Source: Dryas octopetala (lineage: Eukaryota > Streptophyta > Magnoliopsida > Rosales > Rosaceae). From it: a stretch of DNA of 64,000 nt. The stretch is taken from assembly GCA_963921425.1 (NCBI GenBank), contig OY992833.1, positions 22,405,454 through 22,469,453 on the forward strand, written 5' to 3'. A program made the translations under genes and the position numbers. Each line of letters begins with the position of its first letter. Positions within the stretch are counted from its first letter, which is position 1. The notes below the pieces were generated by a model. The model was not told the origin of the DNA, made no database searches, and was given only the letters and a program-made list of their open reading frames with translations. This document shows, piece after piece, positions 60,976 to 64,000 of this stretch.

Positions 60976-63092
60976 CTAGCATCCAAGATTACGCAGTTGG
61001 GATACTAATTCGATTTCCTTGATGATCAGCTCTTTCTCCTCTTCAAATTGGTCATCTTCATCACCTGTTAAAGAACAATAATTCAGCAGGGATGAAAAAA
61101 CATGAGATTTCCATATTTTCTTTTGGAGAACAATAATCTTTTTCACTGAAGCCAATTCCTCCAAAGAGTTACATGGGCGGAAAAGTAATGAGTTAATAAA
61201 TAACCTTTGCCAGCAGAAAGACTCTGAAGCAACTCCGTCAACTTTTCATGGTTTTTAGCTAGAATTAGCTTTACTTCTCGTGGCTTATTAGGATTAGCAA
61301 CAAAGATCTGCATGTAGAATGCAGAATGATGAATATAAAAAACAAACAAAAATTTAGAAACATGGACAGGAATCTAAGCAATCTCATTTCTTTTATGAAG
61401 TTGATAAAAAAATTTAATTGCATCAAAATAAGATTGCCAGTCAACACGTCCATCATGGACACTATAAGTATGCATCTAGACATTGAACACACACACCTCA
61501 CTGCATGCAGCTTCAACTGATAGCCTACACAATGCACTCCATATTCTACCCTGACATTGAACACACACCTCACTGCATGCAGCTTCAACTGAGAGCCTAC
61601 ACAATGCACACCAAATTCTCTAAACCTGACACTGACACTGACACACACGCCTCACTGCATGCAGGAACTGATCGCCTACAGAATGCACACAGGTTCAAGC
61701 CTACACAATGCACGCAGGTTCAACTGATAGCCTGCACAATGCACGCAGGTTGAACTGATTGCCTACGCAATGCACGCAGGTTCAACTGATTGCCTACACA
61801 ATGCACTCCATATTCTAACCACACACACAAACAAACACATGGAGGGGTACAGGATGTAAAAACGAAGGGGGAGGGGCAGCACCTTGAAAATGTGTAAGGC
61901 AGATATTTGGATATTTTTACTCGAATCCTGCTTATATTAAACAAACAATAGTAAACAAAATGTAAAAACGAAGGGGGAGGGGCAGCACCTTGAAAATGTG
62001 GAAGGCAGATATTTGGATATTTTTACTCGAATCCTGCTTATATTAAACAAACAATAGTAAACAAAATGTTAAAGCACAAAGAAACAACAATAAAAAAATT
62101 CTCAACTTTTCAAGTTTATACCAAACATTAAAAGCTGGTCAATTACAACGGGGTGTAACCAAAAACCCAACTAAGCACATCTCAATGTACAGCACCACCC
62201 ATAGGTTGGTAATGTAAACAGCATACTGTGAAAGAGTCATAGAATAACAAAAGAAATTCCATACCCTGAGTAACGTCATCATGACTTTCAAGTACCGAAC
62301 TTCTAGAATGTAGCGCTTCATTATATGAGAATTTGGAGGCTCCAAAAGGAATTCAGAGAGAAGCTAAAATTAATAAACAAATTATCCTTAGCACATCTAA
62401 TAGATCAAAGAATAATAGACTGCAGAAGTCAAAAAGTTACATAACCAGAACCAACCTTTAAAGATTGTCTCCTAGTCACATAATTAGGAGATGTCAAGAG
62501 TTTTTCATACTGATCGAAGAACTGAAACAACAATTTCTTATTAGATAATCTGAAAAAATAAAATGCACTACAAATCTACCAAGACAATAGTGAAAAAAGC
62601 TATCTTCACGGCCTGCACCATGCAGGTGTACAAAATCAGGGTATAAGCTTGATTTTATATTCAAAACAACAGATATTCAGATGATTAAACTCTCCTCCAA
62701 GAAGCATCTTGGCCAAGCAGATATCCTAGGTGTAAACTATTCAATCAAGATAGACATATCAAAAAGTCCTGCAGCAATAAATGCCACTGGCAAGACTTGG
62801 TACAGAAAATTATAGTGAGATAAAAAGTGAGCAAACCTCATCATAGTGAGCCGTCAAAAATTCAGATACCACCGTAGCATGTTTAGTAAGTAGATCCTGC
62901 CAAACATCAACTTAGGAACACATGGAAGAACAGATAGGGCCTTAAAAGTTCAGTAACGTTTAGAAAGGTACAACATTAAAGAAGCTCATGATTCTGACCT
63001 TAAAGGTAGAGAATGCATCAGAAGCAACATCAAAGTTAGGCAGCTCCACAAATTTAAAGAACAGCTCAAAGCATGCAGACTCCAATATGTAT
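60976..63092 (-). CDS. Mo25-like protein, 3' half (partial, runs off window)
   Basis: Exons in transcript order: 63092-62999, 62896-62837, 62521-62456, 62363-62265, then 62033-61989 or 61927-61883 (duplicates), 61307-61205, 61064-60976. All have GT-AG ends and the frame is continuous. About 184 residues are visible; full Mo25 proteins are about 340, so the first half lies beyond 64000. Recognisable segments: LFFKFVELPNFDVASDAFST, EFLLEPPNSHIMKRYILEVR, IFVANPNKPREVKLILAKNH, and a C-terminus DQFEEEKELIIKEIELVSQL. Mo25 (CAB39) is a helical-repeat scaffold that activates STE20/GCK kinases with or without STRAD; plant copies are linked to such kinases and to NDR-pathway polarity control by analogy. 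The tandem exon duplication is described separately. Confidence 0.93.
61480..61815. repeat. Minisatellite in a Mo25 intron
   Basis: Three longer direct copies and several shorter ones, around the phrases ATTGAACACACACCTCACTG, CATGCAGCTTCAACTGA and CCTACACAATGCAC. Copies toward the right lose the left part and shrink to a unit of about 35 bp containing CGCAGGTTCAACTGATTGCC. ORFs across it are repeat translations. Confidence 0.85.
61883..61927 (-). CDS. Mo25 exon, downstream duplicate (Leu version)
   Basis: Encodes DSSKNIQISALHIFK. Frame and splice sites equal those of the upstream copy. The conserved Phe of the family phrase SAFHIFK is Leu here. Confidence 0.75.
61989..62033 (-). CDS. Mo25 exon, upstream duplicate (Phe version)
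   Basis: Encodes DSSKNIQISAFHIFK, the conserved form of the Mo25 family. It is preceded by the exon at 62363-62265 and is in phase 0 on both sides. Confidence 0.85.
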
Positions 63093-64000
63093 CTGAAAAA
63101 TACTACAAAAATCAAAAGTGTGAATAAAAGAAACTTGCCAGTGCCTGCCAACTAGAAAGAAAACAAAGAAAAGAAAAAAGCATGCATTTTTAAAAGTGTC
63201 TACAAGTAGAATGATTAATGAAGGGATTTGGGTGGGTGGGTGGGTGGATTTGAATTTGGAAAACCAGCCTGGATTTTGGCCTCGACCCCAACATCAATTT
63301 TGGCCTCAGCCTCTTCAACCACCAACTCAACCTTGACAACGGACGACAGCCTATGGGCTACGAGCCATGGCCACTGGCCAAAAACCATGAGTCATAAGTC
63401 ATGGATCAATAGCCGCAGGCAACGAGCCATGGACGGTAAGCGACGAGCAATGGGCCATGACATATGGGTTGTGGGCAGAGAGCCATGAGGCGCAAGACAC
63501 CATCCATGGCCAACAAGTCACAGACCGCAAGTCACAGACCGCAAGCCACAGACTGTAACCCACAAGCCACGACCTCTGGCCCCATTGTTTATTTTTTATT
63601 TTTTTTTTTAAAAAAAGCCTAGTTGAAATCTCTACATTTAAATATTTTGTCCAAACAATGGGTTTTCAAATCCAAAATCCTTTCATCCAAATGAACCGTA
63701 AGATAACTTGGGTTTAAGATCAAGCTTATAAAGAGAATAGCTATTCAGAGGGCAACAACAGTGATGGTAACAATCATGGGGATGTCAACTACTTGGGAAT
63801 TTCAGCAACAATCTTTGCAAATATTGCCAAAGAGAAGGGTCCGCATATCAGTTTTTCCAAACATTTCCTTTTCAGCAATCATTCAAAATCTTCTTTAATG
63901 GAACGTAACAGAACAGCTCCTTTCACAAACTGACCTCCAACAATCATTGAGGGAACAGGGGGAGGGGAGGGGAGGGAGGGAGATGAAAAGCTTGAATGTC
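63093..64000. other. Mo25 intron and repeat DNA at the window edge
   Basis: No further Mo25 exon is visible, so this is probably one long intron. It contains GGGTGGGTGGGTGGGTGG at 63229-63247 and GGGGAGGGGAGGGAGGGAG at about 63960-63981, both able to form G-quadruplexes on the plus strand. It also holds a tract at about 63340-63580 of short words such as GAGCCATGG, CACAAGCCACG and GACCGCAAGTCACA, which looks like a degenerate minisatellite. Confidence 0.5.
63340..63585. repeat. Degenerate GCCATGG/CACAAGCCA minisatellite
   Basis: Repeated short words (GAGCCATGG, AACGAGCCATGG, GTCACAGACCGCAAG) in direct order with irregular spacing. More GC-rich than its flanks. An 86-codon ORF across it is a repeat artefact. 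Confidence 0.6.

Larger units (their letters stand above)
61854..62065. repeat. 106-bp tandem duplication containing a Mo25 exon
   Basis: Two near-identical copies, 61854-61959 and 61960-62065, starting ATGTAAAAACGAAGGGGG. Each contains the whole 45-bp exon with its acceptor (TATAAGCAG) and donor (AAG|GTGCTG). Inside the exons there is one difference: TTC in the upstream copy and TTA in the downstream one. Confidence 0.95.

Noticed and set aside
61271..61944. ORFs with repeated HCVGYQLKLHAVRCV or HCMQLQLRAYT phrases
   Set aside because: Products of the intronic minisatellite in the Mo25 gene.

Overview
This is nuclear DNA of a flowering plant, most likely a woody dicot. Coding regions are interrupted by spliceosomal GT-AG introns, the products are plant-specific (plastid glutamine synthetase, a FAR1-related factor, a PPR protein, an AWPM-19 protein), intergenic DNA is AT-rich, and there are many small transposons. 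I could not fix the species from the sequence alone. All exon structures were joined by hand and reading frame was checked across every junction.

Layout. 1-3.4 kb: no clear gene, possibly the last exon of a gene starting left of the window. 3.5-6.2 kb (+): membrane-anchored ARM-repeat protein, 818 aa. 7.1-15.2 kb (-): 14-exon alpha/beta hydrolase, 596 aa, convergent with the ARM gene. 15.3-19.9 kb: intergenic with MITEs. 20.0-24.6 kb (+): chloroplast glutamine synthetase GS2 with an intron in its 5' UTR. 25.1-25.5 kb: foldback MITE. 26.1-27.2 kb (+): AWPM-19-like membrane protein. 27.9-31.7 kb (+): ABCI12, a plastid CbiQ/EcfT-type protein. 32.5-39.6 kb: repeat island with a palindromic minisatellite, a captured two-exon fragment of CDC48B between 74-bp direct repeats, and a 4.29-kb CACTA transposon with a TGG target duplication. 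40.8-42.0 kb: a glycine-rich secreted protein and a small secreted peptide gene with an inverted, truncated second copy. 43.2-44.0 kb and 48.2-49.4 kb: foldback elements, the second with a perfect 9-bp target duplication. 45.0-47.8 kb (-): FAR1-related factor of the FRS12/FRS7 type, 788 aa. 50.7-52.4 kb (+): PPR protein. 53.5 kb: Harbinger nuclease remnant. 55.4-56.9 kb (+): LIFEGUARD/BI-1-like protein. 58.1-59.4 kb (-): BSD-domain protein. 61.0-63.1 kb (-): the 3' half of a Mo25-like gene, which runs off the right edge and carries a tandem duplication of one 45-bp exon.

The genes do not form one pathway. The order ARM, AWPM-19, FRS12-like, PPR, Mo25 matches, in reverse, what I recall of the Arabidopsis At5g18940-At5g18980 block. 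The window therefore looks like an old conserved segment with extra genes kept between the anchors and transposons in the gaps. The most unusual items are the duplicated Mo25 exon (probably forcing a choice between two exons), the captured CDC48B fragment, the inverted small-peptide pair, and the CACTA and 9-bp-TSD foldback elements with complete ends.
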